NCBI GenBank assembly: GCA_016839445.1
Contig: JAEOUG010000141.1
Coordinates: 1 to 45,578, forward strand
DNA: 45,578 nucleotides
Source: Candidatus Thorarchaeota archaeon
GTDB taxonomy: Archaea; Asgardarchaeota; Thorarchaeia; Thorarchaeales; Thorarchaeaceae
Direction of reading: 5' to 3'
Shown: one piece after another, positions 15,638-24,933 of the stretch
Numbering within the stretch: position 1 is the first letter of the stretch
Layout of the letters: the number at the start of each line of letters is the position of its first letter
Position numbers and translations under genes: made by a program
The notes under the pieces: model-generated
Told to the model about the DNA's origin: nothing
Database searches by the model: none
The model's input: only the letters and a program-made list of their open reading frames with translations

Positions 15638-16357
15638 GTGAAACTTACAGATGACCAGGTCAGCGCGCTTCTCGAGGCAAGTGAGAGGCAAGTGTGTGCA
15701 ACGGACGAATGCTGTGTGCAACTAGTCGCGATTGCAGATCTTCCTAGCAGGTTTGGCGAGTTCCAGATTTGCGGATTCGTTAGTCCGTGTGACGGCAAGG
15801 AACACACTGCCATCATGAAGGGCGACATAGTCAACAAGGAGTCTGTTCTGGTAAGAGTCCATTCTGAGTGTCTCACAGGCGATGTAATGGGGAGCAAGAG
15901 GTGTGACTGTCGCGACCAGTTGCTTGAGTCACTGAAAAGGATTGAGGCTGAGGGCGAAGGTGTTCTCCTCTATCTGAGACAAGAGGGTCGCAATATCGGC
16001 CTTACGGAGAAGATCCGCGCATATTCGCTGCAGGACCACGGCCTTGACACGGTAGAAGCCAACATTCACCTCGGCTGGAAGCCAGACGAACGCGACTATG
16101 GGATTGCGGCCAATATTCTGAAGAACCTCATGGTGAAATCGATCCGGATCCTCACCAACAACCCTGAGAAGGTGGTTCAGCTCAGAAACGCGGGGATCGA
16201 GATTGTTGAACGCGTCCCACTCATCATGGAGCCCACCGAGTACAGCAGAGCATACCTAGAGACGAAAGCGAAGAAGTCGGGACACCTCTTCGGAGAGTTG
16301 GCTGACTTGAGAGACGTTGACACTGTCTCGAAGATTGGCGAGAATCTGATGGAGTAG
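15638..16357 (+). CDS. ribA: GTP cyclohydrolase II, bacterial type
   Basis: A 239-residue RibA, which opens GTP to 2,5-diamino-6-ribosylamino-4-pyrimidinone phosphate with loss of formate and pyrophosphate, the first step of bacterial-type riboflavin synthesis. The zinc site is explicit: C78, C89 and C91 in HSECLTGDVMGSKRCDC. Further blocks are YLRQEGRNIGLTEKIRAYSLQDHGLDTVEAN and YGIAANIL, then LTNNPEKV. The protein has about 40 more residues than E. coli RibA, mainly at the two ends. GTG 15638 has GGAGAT at 15624-15629. Many archaea instead use GTP cyclohydrolase III (ArfA), so this gene may have been acquired from bacteria. It is divergent from the FrhB-type gene; both serve flavin or deazaflavin chemistry, since F420 synthesis also draws on this pathway. 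Confidence 0.93.
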   Translation: MKLTDDQVSALLEASERQVCATDECCVQLVAIADLPSRFGEFQICGFVSPCDGKEHTAIMKGDIVNKESVLVRVHSECLTGDVMGSKRCDCRDQLLESLKRIEAEGEGVLLYLRQEGRNIGLTEKIRAYSLQDHGLDTVEANIHLGWKPDERDYGIAANILKNLMVKSIRILTNNPEKVVQLRNAGIEIVERVPLIMEPTEYSRAYLETKAKKSGHLFGELADLRDVDTVSKIGENLME

Positions 16358-16372
16358 GCACTTGCCTGGTGT

Positions 16373-18268
16373 CTATGTACTTGCCTTTCCTGACGGCGTC
16401 TTCAGAGACGCGACGTGCTTCTTCAATTCATCTTCTGAGTTGTCGGCAGTCAGAAAGAGTGGGACATTGTCAAGCCCCATCGCAATGTAGCTGGACAGCA
16501 GCCACGACCCGGGCGGAAACTCCAACGTCTTGTCCAAGATGCCTATGTCAATCTGGAATGAGCTACTCACCACAGTCCTGTCATAGGGTCTAGGTAGCGT
16601 TCCCACGAAGAAGGTGTGTAGCTGCTGAAGCACGTTGGTGTTGAGATACGCAATTCGTTGAGTGGCAATTGCCCCGCCGAGGCCGTACTTCCGTCCCTGT
16701 CTTAGGAGACGCTCTACTGCATAGCTACATCTCTCTGTCAAGCCGCTTGCCTTACTGGGGATGAACTCCTGCGCCTCGTCGAACACGAACAGGATCTGAG
16801 GCTTAATCTCGAACTTCCTCTTCCTGTACTTCAGTGCTGCAGAGGTGAGTTTCACCACGAGTTCGCGAAGGGTGTCAGGATCCGCCATGGAGAGGCATAT
16901 CAATCGCTCCTTCCCCGACAGCATCTTGAGCATGTCCGAGACTGTGACGCCCTTCGTTGTTGCCTTCTGCGCTCGGGCGAGGCTGCGCTTGAGGCTATCG
17001 CGAGTTGTCGCCCATGCGTAGACACCTGAACTAGAATGGACGTTGAAGGTTTCAACAGCCTTCTTTGCGGCCGCCGCGAACTGGGTGATGAACGGATCGT
17101 CAAGCACGTCTGAGGCCGGCTTTCCCTCCTTTTCCATCCAATCGACGACAAAGCTCTCTGCCTCCTCGATGGCTTGGATGTAGTGGGGTTTGTCAAGACC
17201 CTGGCCAGTCTTCAGGTCTCGAATCTCCTCGAGCAGACTCCCGAACGTAGGAATCTGTGTCAGTGGCTGATTGTAGTACGTGACGTGCCCATCGTTGTAT
17301 AGGTCCTTCAGGACATTGTTGGCCTTGTCATCGTCCTCGAAGTCGCGCGGCTTCACGATGGACCTTGCGAACTGGTCTGCGGAAGTCGCCTCCTCTTCTA
17401 GAATCACCTTGCTGGGTATCTTAGGGTCGCTGATTACATCTGAGAGCAAGAATGGATACTCACAGCTGATGTCGAATATCACGATCTTGCTGTCCTTCGT
17501 GTGATACAGGATTCGTCTGAAGAGGTTTGAGAGTAGGTTGCTCTTACCCCCGCCTGTGAAGGAGAAGACTCCGAAGTGGTATCGTATGAGCTTGTGCAGG
17601 TCAACGTAGACCGGAACCTGCTCTTCTGACTCCATGAACATGCGCAATATACCCACCCTGGGGTCTTTCTTCGGATCTGCAACTGACGGAGTCTTGTCGA
17701 AGCCTATGGACTTCTTCACCTTCGAGTTGTAGATGCTGTCAACTGTCTGCATGTTGATGACCTGGACTTGCTCTCCAACAAGGGGGTACGAGAATCCCTT
17801 CCTGAATTCAATCTCTCCCTTGGCATTGATGACGAGGTCATAGTTGATTGGCACGGCAGTCATCTGCACCATCATGGTCGCTTGGTCGTCTGTGCCCCAG
17901 TCTGGCACTGACTGCTCTATGATCTCCATCTGTAAGGGATAGTAGTGGCTGTCGCTCACACCACCGAGACCGTAATGCTGTGGCCAGACTTTGGAGATGA
18001 CCATCACTGTGAATCTCTCTATCTTCTCCCTTGTAGACCTCTTCGATTGTCCACGGAAGTTCTTGACAGCAACAAGCATACCCTCCTCGAGCTGTGCCAT
18101 GAGTTCCCGGTTGTACTTGATCTTGATTCTGCAGTCGTATCTTGCGGCTGAACCTGCCCACTCACTTGTGTAGTTGGCAGCAACAGGGACCACTCTGGCC
18201 AGTCTGCCTTCGAATGCTCCATCGAAATCTGTGAATAGCTTCTCACGATAGTCTTCTCGATTGCTCAA
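16373..18268 (-). CDS. herA: HerA-like hexameric DNA translocase ATPase
   Basis: About 631 residues. The N-terminal part (to about 150) is a beta-rich HAS-barrel-like region. The ATPase core follows with Walker A GVFSFTGGGKSN (233-244), an IVIFDISCEYP strand, Walker B ILFVFDEAQEF (about 492-501) and the conserved downstream LLRQGRKYGLGGAIATQR. This is the FtsK/HerA clade. HerA rings pump DNA for the NurA nuclease in archaeal end resection with Mre11-Rad50. The start is TTG 18268 because AAAGGAGGT, the strongest ribosome-binding site noted in the window, sits at 18275-18283; ATG 18298 would lie upstream of it. That start falls 26 bases inside the nurA gene, so the pair is translationally coupled. 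The order nurA-herA and the overlap support a physical complex. Confidence 0.92.
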   Translation of the reverse strand: MSNREDYREKLFTDFDGAFEGRLARVVPVAANYTSEWAGSAARYDCRIKIKYNRELMAQLEEGMLVAVKNFRGQSKRSTREKIERFTVMVISKVWPQHYGLGGVSDSHYYPLQMEIIEQSVPDWGTDDQATMMVQMTAVPINYDLVINAKGEIEFRKGFSYPLVGEQVQVINMQTVDSIYNSKVKKSIGFDKTPSVADPKKDPRVGILRMFMESEEQVPVYVDLHKLIRYHFGVFSFTGGGKSNLLSNLFRRILYHTKDSKIVIFDISCEYPFLLSDVISDPKIPSKVILEEEATSADQFARSIVKPRDFEDDDKANNVLKDLYNDGHVTYYNQPLTQIPTFGSLLEEIRDLKTGQGLDKPHYIQAIEEAESFVVDWMEKEGKPASDVLDDPFITQFAAAAKKAVETFNVHSSSGVYAWATTRDSLKRSLARAQKATTKGVTVSDMLKMLSGKERLICLSMADPDTLRELVVKLTSAALKYRKRKFEIKPQILFVFDEAQEFIPSKASGLTERCSYAVERLLRQGRKYGLGGAIATQRIAYLNTNVLQQLHTFFVGTLPRPYDRTVVSSSFQIDIGILDKTLEFPPGSWLLSSYIAMGLDNVPLFLTADNSEDELKKHVASLKTPSGKAST

Positions 18269-20162
18269 TACTTGACCTCCTTTCTCTGAATGTGCCAAGG
18301 TAGAAGAGGAATTCCCTTAGGTCGGGTCTGTTCAACAGCCACGTTCCTGTGCTTTCAATCATTCCTCTGAATTGGTTGTAGTGGTATTTGGCCACCTTGT
18401 CGGCCACGTAAAGCGGCTTCAGATGTCCGAAGAGCTCAGGAATGCTTCGGCTGGTCATCATCTCAAAGAGACGCACTATGAATCTCTGTATTGGATTGTC
18501 TTGCCCCTGGTAAAAGATCACATCGACCTGTTCTGGGCTGTCAGGGCGATTCTCATAGTCATGTTTCAGACTGACCATCTTCTCCGTTTGGTCATCATAT
18601 CCCTCATAGACAAGCCTGTCGTAGAGAAGGACGTTACTGCGCAGTTTCGGCTCACTGGCTGCCTGACAGAGCTGGAAGTACGCCTTCAGGAATGTCTTCT
18701 CAAGTGAAATCTGGTTTCGTCTTGCGCCAGAAACAAGATTGGGTTCACGTTCAAGGTGTGGCACGATTGTCTTGAACGCGGTGTCGTATTCTACCGATGC
18801 CCAAGGCACTGCCAGCTTGTCACGCTCCTGAAGTGACACCCATTGAAGGATCATGCGGTCTGTGTCCGGAGTATCGTGCCCGGGGCCTCCCAGAGTTCCC
18901 TTGAATCTACCGACGTAGTTCAGAACTGGCAACACCTGTCTCTTCAAGTCCCTAGCGGAAGTGTCCTTCGCGACACCGATGAGGAGAGTCTTGTTCTGCC
19001 AGGCCTTCTCTATGGCCAAGTACAACGACATGAGGCTTAGGAACGAGAGATCATTGGTTGTTATCCACTTACCTCCGACTTTGAATCTCTCTTCGTAACT
19101 GACCTTCGGGTCATTCGAGAACATCCGTCCGCAGACCTCCCTCACCAGGCTCTCAATTCTCTGGCGGATGTCGCGGTACTGTGGCTTAATCACGAACTCC
19201 TTGCCCTTTCTTACTATGATGCCTTCTGCATCTCTGGAACCCCGAATGCCCTGCTCAAGTTCCTTGTCCAGTCTTGCCCTTCCCGAGTCACCTGTCAGCG
19301 ACAGCCGGTCGTACAGCTGCTCTCTTGTCAGTCCCATTGTTTCATCTGCCAGGAGCTCGGCAATAACCCGTGGCAGTAGATACTCTCCCCGCGGCGCCGG
19401 GGTTCCCAGTCGTAGATTTCCCAGCAGCTTTCGTGCGTAGACCCATTCGGACTTGTTGAAGGGTCTGCCTCCCATCTTGTATCCGATGAGGCCGCACTCA
19501 TGGTCGAGATTCACTCTGAAGTCAGAGGTTTCTGCATAGAACGATGCAACCTCCGAGGAGAACACTCTATCAAGGAGAAGAATGTCGACGGGATTCTCTC
19601 CGCTCAGTAGCCAGTACGCTAGATAGAACTCTGAGAGGCCCATCAGGTAGTCTGCAAAGGCCGAATTATCGATTACGTAGGCATCGCTAAACGTGACGCT
19701 CTCGTCTGGGGATCCGTCTTCTGCCCGGACCAGTAGTGTCTGGTCAATCGATGGCACCTCATTGATATAGACCGGGAGAACACTGGAAACGCCAAAACCT
19801 CTCTCCAGATAGTTCTCCTCGTACGAGAGATTTGCCTCACCTTTGTCACCAATCTTGATACTCCCGTGTGCCGAGTATGCCCCCGCGAAGAATATGACGA
19901 GGTCGAAGACGTCCTGCTTCAGGATAGTGCCGTCAATGCCTGCAAAGGTCAGTTCTCTCTTTCCGAAGAACCTGTCAATGAACTCGAGGTCGAACTCCTT
20001 TGCCTCGGCGGAGATGAGCAGTCTTGACAGAACCCCATCGTAGACGCCTCTTAGGCCCTCGAACTTGCTCTTGTAGTCGTCTACCTGCTTTCTGGCCCCG
20101 CCTAGAAGGAGATCTCCTGTCTGTCTAAGACTACGACCGATGAAAGAGCTATCATCGTCCAT
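18243..20162 (-). CDS. nurA: long NurA-family nuclease with an internal insertion
   Basis: About 639 residues against a usual 300-450. NurA motif I is seen as FAGIDGT with Asp77, an aspartate in DILLLDRVFSSE (Asp198), and a third block LLIGVAKDTSARDL (Asp400). These are the Mn-binding aspartates expected for the RNase H-like NurA core. The C-terminal FIVRLFEMM and YHYNQFRGMI blocks complete the domain. Between motifs II and III lies an extra 150-180 residues that include a winged-helix-like stretch (LPRVIAELLADETMGLTREQLYDRLSL). ATG 20162 follows GGGGATC; the frame is open to GTG 20198. It follows the MFS gene by 55 bases and overlaps herA. It likely works with HerA at DNA ends. Confidence 0.82.
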   Translation of the reverse strand: MDDDSSFIGRSLRQTGDLLLGGARKQVDDYKSKFEGLRGVYDGVLSRLLISAEAKEFDLEFIDRFFGKRELTFAGIDGTILKQDVFDLVIFFAGAYSAHGSIKIGDKGEANLSYEENYLERGFGVSSVLPVYINEVPSIDQTLLVRAEDGSPDESVTFSDAYVIDNSAFADYLMGLSEFYLAYWLLSGENPVDILLLDRVFSSEVASFYAETSDFRVNLDHECGLIGYKMGGRPFNKSEWVYARKLLGNLRLGTPAPRGEYLLPRVIAELLADETMGLTREQLYDRLSLTGDSGRARLDKELEQGIRGSRDAEGIIVRKGKEFVIKPQYRDIRQRIESLVREVCGRMFSNDPKVSYEERFKVGGKWITTNDLSFLSLMSLYLAIEKAWQNKTLLIGVAKDTSARDLKRQVLPVLNYVGRFKGTLGGPGHDTPDTDRMILQWVSLQERDKLAVPWASVEYDTAFKTIVPHLEREPNLVSGARRNQISLEKTFLKAYFQLCQAASEPKLRSNVLLYDRLVYEGYDDQTEKMVSLKHDYENRPDSPEQVDVIFYQGQDNPIQRFIVRLFEMMTSRSIPELFGHLKPLYVADKVAKYHYNQFRGMIESTGTWLLNRPDLREFLFYLGTFRERRSSIEQSRRLS

Positions 20163-20217
20163 GTGATCCCCACAGTCTCCTTGTGTACATCTAGCCACGC
20201 AATCGCCAATAAGAAGA

Positions 20218-21540
20218 TTACTCGGCAGTACCGAGAGTGCCCTCCTCTGCCTTGGCCACGGGCCTCATCGCGCGCAGCGCGAGAGCGAGCACTGCAATCA
20301 TCACGAAGCTGAAGATGCCCGAAAAGAGGAAGACCAGCCGGAGGCTTGACCACGCCTCCCAGAGGAATGCTCCTAGGTTGTATGCCACAAGGCTTCCTAC
20401 CGCTATGAAGAAGTTGTACGTCCCAAGTGCTCTGCCCTTCCGTTCCCTCCCGGCCCCTCGAACGACGAGAGTCTTTTCTGCCCCAATCCAGAGCGCAATC
20501 GGCAAAGCCCATGTTATGTTGAGTGCCCAGAGGGCGAACAGACCTGTAGCGGCTGAGAACACGAGAATCAGCATGCTGTTTCCCACCAAGGTTGCCACCA
20601 TGGCTCCCTTCAGATTCCTGTCGGCAAAATCACCTGCTTTGCTCAGAAGAGCGGCGCTGGTGAGTGAGAAGCCGCTCCATGCGTAACCGTACATTTGAGG
20701 GCTGATGCCGCCCCATTCACCCACAACCAGGTTTCCTAGATATGCTACTGAGGCGCGATAGATGATGACGTATCCGGCCATTGCCAGGGTGAATTTCCAG
20801 AAGTCCCCACCCAGACCTCTAATGGTGACCACTGGGCCAGCCCTTGCCTTGTCTATCACCTTCTTTTCAAGTGATTCACCAATGAACGCCAGAGTCGCCA
20901 TCAGGGCAACGATCGAGCCAATACCTGCAACAAGATGGAGGTCACTAGCACCATACCCAAGGTCCATCAGTAGTGACGCCGCTATAGGGCTCGTTCCATC
21001 CACAATGAAAGCAGGGAGCAGCACAACGTTGAATATCCTGGCTGAGTTTCTGCCGGTTGTGACAGCAATCTCGTCTGCTGCTATCGCACTGGATACGATG
21101 ATGACGAAGGCCCAACCGAACATGATGAGCGCATACTCGACCAATATGATTGGCCACCATGGTGCGAACCTGAGTCCTACAAGGCCCACTGACATAGGAA
21201 TGAAGGATAGGGCCATTGTGTTCCTCCGGCCGATGAGATCGGCGATGGTCCCCGAGAGAATATAGCCGATTATTGTTGCCGCGGTTCCGACACTGAAGAC
21301 CAGCCCAATCTCCCATTTCTGAAGGACCACACCGAACGTAGAGGCTAGGTCGAATTCCAGGAAGATACTGAACTCCCATGCCCAGAAACTCATTGAGAAT
21401 TGCGCGAGACCCACGACCAACGCCATTCGCCAGAGGCTACCAGTGAGACCGTAGAATCCCCTGGAGTTACTCCCCTGTTCAATGGGAGTATCACTGGCTA
21501 CCTGATTCTCGTCGTGCGTCAAGCAGGAATCACATCGCAT
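20218..21540 (-). CDS. major facilitator superfamily transporter
   Basis: A 440-residue protein with twelve predicted membrane helices in two groups of six separated by a charged loop (ESLEKKVIDKARAG, about 225-240). The MFS motif A between helices 2 and 3 is visible as GTIADLIGRRNTM, and a weaker copy lies in the second half (DFADRNLKGA). The cytoplasmic N-terminus of about 35 residues is polar with two cysteines. The substrate cannot be read; the family includes sugar and organic-acid symporters. It is the first gene of a minus-strand run leading into nurA and herA, though the functional link is not obvious. It is divergent from the glycogen debranching gene, which hints at sugar transport but only by neighbourhood. 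Confidence 0.85.
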   Translation of the reverse strand: MRCDSCLTHDENQVASDTPIEQGSNSRGFYGLTGSLWRMALVVGLAQFSMSFWAWEFSIFLEFDLASTFGVVLQKWEIGLVFSVGTAATIIGYILSGTIADLIGRRNTMALSFIPMSVGLVGLRFAPWWPIILVEYALIMFGWAFVIIVSSAIAADEIAVTTGRNSARIFNVVLLPAFIVDGTSPIAASLLMDLGYGASDLHLVAGIGSIVALMATLAFIGESLEKKVIDKARAGPVVTIRGLGGDFWKFTLAMAGYVIIYRASVAYLGNLVVGEWGGISPQMYGYAWSGFSLTSAALLSKAGDFADRNLKGAMVATLVGNSMLILVFSAATGLFALWALNITWALPIALWIGAEKTLVVRGAGRERKGRALGTYNFFIAVGSLVAYNLGAFLWEAWSSLRLVFLFSGIFSFVMIAVLALALRAMRPVAKAEEGTLGTAE

Positions 21541-21608
21541 CCAGCGGAGCCCAATCTGCTTAAGAGACTGACTGTTCCCAGCCGGGTCCGGTCAACGTAT
21601 CACACAAT

Positions 21609-21616
21609 GCTTAAAG
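21609..21616 (+). promoter_or_regulatory. TATA-like element upstream of the debranching enzyme
   Basis: GCTTAAAG at 21609-21616 sits about 55-62 bases before the GTG start of the debranching gene, so transcription would begin near 21637. The reverse complement (CTTTAAGC) could also serve the divergent MFS operon, making a shared bidirectional element possible. Confidence 0.35.
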
Positions 21617-21670
21617 TGTAGGAGTCATGAAGCAAGCTTGCAGAGACAATAGAAGAGAGGCCTCAAATCA

Positions 21671-23686
21671 GTGATTACTCTGGAAGGTGCAGATCTTAGG
21701 CTCAATCGTGCAATCACTTTCGAATGGTTGTACACGAATGGCCTCGGCGGTTACACATCTTCCACTATCGTTGGACTCAACTCACGGGGCTATCATGGTC
21801 TCTTGGTATCGTCGTTGTCCCCTCCAGTTGATCGATGGCTGACCCTTTCCAGACTTGACGAAGTACTGGTCAATGTCGAAGGCGAATGCAACCTCAGCAG
21901 TCAACAGACGACAGATGGTGTGACTCATAGGGGTTACAGATACCTGAAGCGATTCGAGCTCAATCCTCTCCCACAGATGATCTACAAGACTGGCTGTGTC
22001 GAGCTCGAGAAGACGGTCTTCATGGCTTATCGACGGAACATCACTGTTGTGAACTATGAACTGAAGAACACAGACGAAACGATATTCACAGTCACTCCTT
22101 TGCAGACAAACAGAGACATCCATGCAAGGTCTCCTCGACTTGACTTCACTCCTGAGTTCGAGGCCATCGACAGTCACTCTTTCTTCTCTTTTGACGAGAG
22201 ACCCAACAGCCCCTGGATGTATTCGTACACGCCTGATGCGGAGTTCATGCTAAGCCACAAGAGAGTGACTGAGCCACAAGTATATCGAAAAGACAAGGCC
22301 ATGGGACTTCCCCACGAAGAGGAGCTGATCATCCCCGGCGTGTTCCACACGGTCCTAGAACCAGGTGAGCACTTCCTCTCTTTCCTTTTCGCTGTGGGTA
22401 CGAGTCGCAAGAATCTCATGAAGGACTTGGGGCCTCTCGCAAAGGCCGAACGCAAGGACTTCGCCAAGCTACGTTTCGAGGAGCTCAGAAGGAGGAAGAT
22501 CCTGAATGACAGGGCCTACTCCATGTCTGCACGAGAGAGAGATGAAGACATAGAGTGGCTCGTCCTCGATGCAGACACATTCATTGTTGACCGTGTTTCT
22601 ACGAACATGAGGTCCATCATCGCTGGCTATCACGAGCTCGCAGATATCGGTCAGGATGCAATGGTCGCGCTACCTGGTCTGACCATGTCCATAGGCCGTT
22701 TTCAGGATGCTCGCGCGGTCTTGACCAACTACGCTCGTCACTCACGCTACGGACTTGTACCGAATGACTTTCCTGACCGAGGCATTCAGCCCGAGTACGA
22801 CTCCGTCGACGCCTCGCTCTGGTTCATCATGGCCGTTCGGAAGTATCTGGAGTGCACGAACGATGTTGAGTTCCTGCGCGGAATCATCTGGGATACCATG
22901 GAGTCAATAATAGCCGCATACAGGATAGGAACGAAGTTCAACATTCATGAAGACCACGATGGCCTCATAATCTCAGGCATCGAAGGAGTTGAGGTCTCGT
23001 GGATGAATGAGCAGATAGAGAACTGGACGGCAACCCCAAGGATTGGGAAGTGTGTCGAAGTGAACGCTCTATGGTACAATGTGCTGATGGCCATGGGGGA
23101 GATGTCTGAGCTTGTTGGTCGCGACCCGTACGAGTTCCGAGCTGTTGCGTCCTGGATAAGGGAAGCCTTCGACCAAGCTTTCTGGAGTGACGAGCTTGGC
23201 TATCTCTATGATGTTGTCACCGCTGAGGAGAGTGATGGCTCTATCCGCCCCAATCAGATCTTTGCCATTAGCCTTCCGCATCCTCTTCTTGAGGGTAAGA
23301 AGGCTCACTCAGTCCTGAAAACAGTGACAAAAGAACTCCTCACACCTTTTGGATTAAGGACGCTGTCCCCCTCCGATAGACGATACGCAAGAGCATACAC
23401 TGGCGGTCCTCGAAGTCGCGCTGCAGCTGCGCATCAGGGAACTGTGCATCCTTGGCTCATTGGACCATACATCAGCGCTTGGCTCAATCTGATGGGTCGT
23501 ACTCCGGAGAACATGGCAGAGGCTGAGAAGGAGTTCTTCAGACCCGTGCTTAGCGCTGTGCGGCGTGGCTGTCTTGGAACTGTCTCGGGGATGTTTGATG
23601 GTTCAAAGCCTCATCGAGATAGAGGCTGCGTTTCGAGAGCTCGGTGTGTTGCCGAGCTTCTTCGTGTGTACTTCGATGAGCTGTGA
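21671..23686 (+). CDS. glycogen debranching enzyme, amylo-alpha-1,6-glucosidase (archaeal type, GH133)
   Basis: A 671-residue protein of the archaeal debranching family, which hydrolyses alpha-1,6 branches of glycogen or starch-like polymers. The N-terminal beta-sandwich begins EWLYTNGLGGYTSSTIVGLNSRGYHGLLV, the diagnostic opening of the family. The (alpha/alpha)6 barrel holds LVPNDFPDRGIQPEYDSVDASLWFI and EVSWMNEQIENWTATPRIGKCVEVNALWYN, which carry the acidic catalytic candidates (Asp and Glu). The C-terminal block with YTGGPRSRAAAAHQGTVHPWLIGPY is also typical. GTG 21671 follows GAGAGG by about ten bases. It is a single-gene unit, convergent with mscS. Its presence implies that the cell stores and uses glycogen. 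Confidence 0.92.
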   Translation: MITLEGADLRLNRAITFEWLYTNGLGGYTSSTIVGLNSRGYHGLLVSSLSPPVDRWLTLSRLDEVLVNVEGECNLSSQQTTDGVTHRGYRYLKRFELNPLPQMIYKTGCVELEKTVFMAYRRNITVVNYELKNTDETIFTVTPLQTNRDIHARSPRLDFTPEFEAIDSHSFFSFDERPNSPWMYSYTPDAEFMLSHKRVTEPQVYRKDKAMGLPHEEELIIPGVFHTVLEPGEHFLSFLFAVGTSRKNLMKDLGPLAKAERKDFAKLRFEELRRRKILNDRAYSMSARERDEDIEWLVLDADTFIVDRVSTNMRSIIAGYHELADIGQDAMVALPGLTMSIGRFQDARAVLTNYARHSRYGLVPNDFPDRGIQPEYDSVDASLWFIMAVRKYLECTNDVEFLRGIIWDTMESIIAAYRIGTKFNIHEDHDGLIISGIEGVEVSWMNEQIENWTATPRIGKCVEVNALWYNVLMAMGEMSELVGRDPYEFRAVASWIREAFDQAFWSDELGYLYDVVTAEESDGSIRPNQIFAISLPHPLLEGKKAHSVLKTVTKELLTPFGLRTLSPSDRRYARAYTGGPRSRAAAAHQGTVHPWLIGPYISAWLNLMGRTPENMAEAEKEFFRPVLSAVRRGCLGTVSGMFDGSKPHRDRGCVSRARCVAELLRVYFDEL

Positions 23687-23740
23687 ACTCGCTCAATTCT
23701 AGACACGGGGAACCAGAGCGGCATCACATGTGCAGAGCGC

Positions 23741-24646
23741 TCATTTGGCAGGATATGCTGACGCCTCTGCCCTGAAGTCCTGTCCGAGGCTGAAGATGTC
23801 CTTTGGATTCGCCACGATGAAGGCGAATCTGAAGGTCTCTGTTGTGGCTGTGCTGGACCAGAAGATGTACTCCGGAGGAATGATGAACGAACTTTCCCAC
23901 TTCTTACATACGGCCTTGAAATGGGCCTCTGCTGCTCTCTTGGAGCATGTGCGGTCAATCTCGATGTCAAACGTGTACCTATAGACCTCGTCCCCCTTCG
24001 TGAGGAACCTGAGCTTGTCAACCGCGTTGTCGAAGCGAGAGTCTTCATCGTCATCGTCGTCGAATATCGATCGATGATACTCCTGCCCTCTTTCGTCGAA
24101 GTAGTCATCAATCCTCACACGGAAATTGGTCATTCTGGAATCGATAGTCATGGAGTTGGGTACGAATTGCCGAGTGTGGTCTAGCCTCAGGATTCGGGTG
24201 TAGTTCAGTGTGATCTCTAGGACTATGCCCTCGGACTCGCCTAGCCGAATGTAGTCGCCTACTCTGAAAGGTCTGGCGAGTAGAACATAGATGCCGCTTA
24301 CGATGTTCGAGAGCGCCTTCGAAAACGCGAGGCCTATGGCTGTGCCCATGAGCGCTCCGCCCGCCAGGATGTATCCCTTGACATCGTCATCAACTAGGAG
24401 AAGCAGAGTGAGCAGTGCCACAGTGAAGAAGAATAGTCGCACGCCAAACACAGTTCCGCTTGTGGCTTCACGAGGCGCTCCAACCTTCTTGAAGGAGACC
24501 TTGATGGATCTAATGACGATGAGGTATAGCACGTAGAGGAACGCGTAGAAGGGGATGGATGCGACGACACCTGCGTACGCCTGCAATCCAAACGGGGCGA
24601 GCAGAAGCCTGATGTAATCGACGAAGTAAGTGAAGAGATCCTGCAA
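23741..24646 (-). CDS. mscS: MscS-family mechanosensitive channel
   Basis: A 301-residue small-conductance channel. Three N-terminal membrane helices (about 22-48, 65-86, 90-120) end in the pore-lining TM3, ALMGTAIGLAFSKALSNIVSG, followed by the MscS beta-domain block RPFRVGDYIRLGESEGIVLEITLNYTRILRLDHTRQFVPNSM. This is the strongest family signature. The channel opens under membrane tension to release solutes on osmotic downshift. An acidic run of Asp and Glu (residues 196-202) interrupts the C-terminal cage domain and is not typical of the E. coli protein. The start is TTG 24646 with AGGAA immediately upstream, rather close. The gene is convergent with the debranching enzyme. Confidence 0.9.
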   Translation of the reverse strand: MQDLFTYFVDYIRLLLAPFGLQAYAGVVASIPFYAFLYVLYLIVIRSIKVSFKKVGAPREATSGTVFGVRLFFFTVALLTLLLLVDDDVKGYILAGGALMGTAIGLAFSKALSNIVSGIYVLLARPFRVGDYIRLGESEGIVLEITLNYTRILRLDHTRQFVPNSMTIDSRMTNFRVRIDDYFDERGQEYHRSIFDDDDDEDSRFDNAVDKLRFLTKGDEVYRYTFDIEIDRTCSKRAAEAHFKAVCKKWESSFIIPPEYIFWSSTATTETFRFAFIVANPKDIFSLGQDFRAEASAYPAK

Positions 24647-24760
24647 TTCCTGTGTCGGCCTCTTAGTTTGATGGCGTTGTGGTGCTCCTGTGGTGGATTA
24701 ATCCTTTGTGGATTGGCCCCACTACATACACGAGATATGAATGAATCATCCATAATACAT

Positions 24761-24767
24761 TATATAC
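24761..24767 (+). promoter_or_regulatory. TATA box in the gap before the giant surface protein
   Basis: TATATAC at 24761-24767 within an AT-rich stretch is the clear TATA element in the 287-base gap between mscS and the surface-protein gene. Transcription would begin near 24790, leaving an unusually long leader of about 144 bases before ATG 24934. A GGATTAATCC palindrome near 24692-24701 may serve the divergent mscS. Nothing else was recognised in the gap. Confidence 0.5.
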
Positions 24768-24933
24768 AATCCTGTACGAGATTATGTGCAGTCATTGGTT
24801 TACTCCATCAGAGGTCAAGAGGAAAGGACCTTGATGAACACGCCCTCGAACCAAAAGCAAGCCACCTGCCCAACTTCGAGATCACACAGCTCTGGGTATA
24901 CGCAGCACGCCTTGCTTTGGCTGAGGTGATAAT

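Noticed and set aside
16373..20162. HerA-NurA as part of an antiviral system (HerA with SIR2 or other effector)
   Set aside because: No SIR2, DUF4297 or other effector gene is adjacent; the partner is a NurA-type nuclease, which fits archaeal DNA repair.
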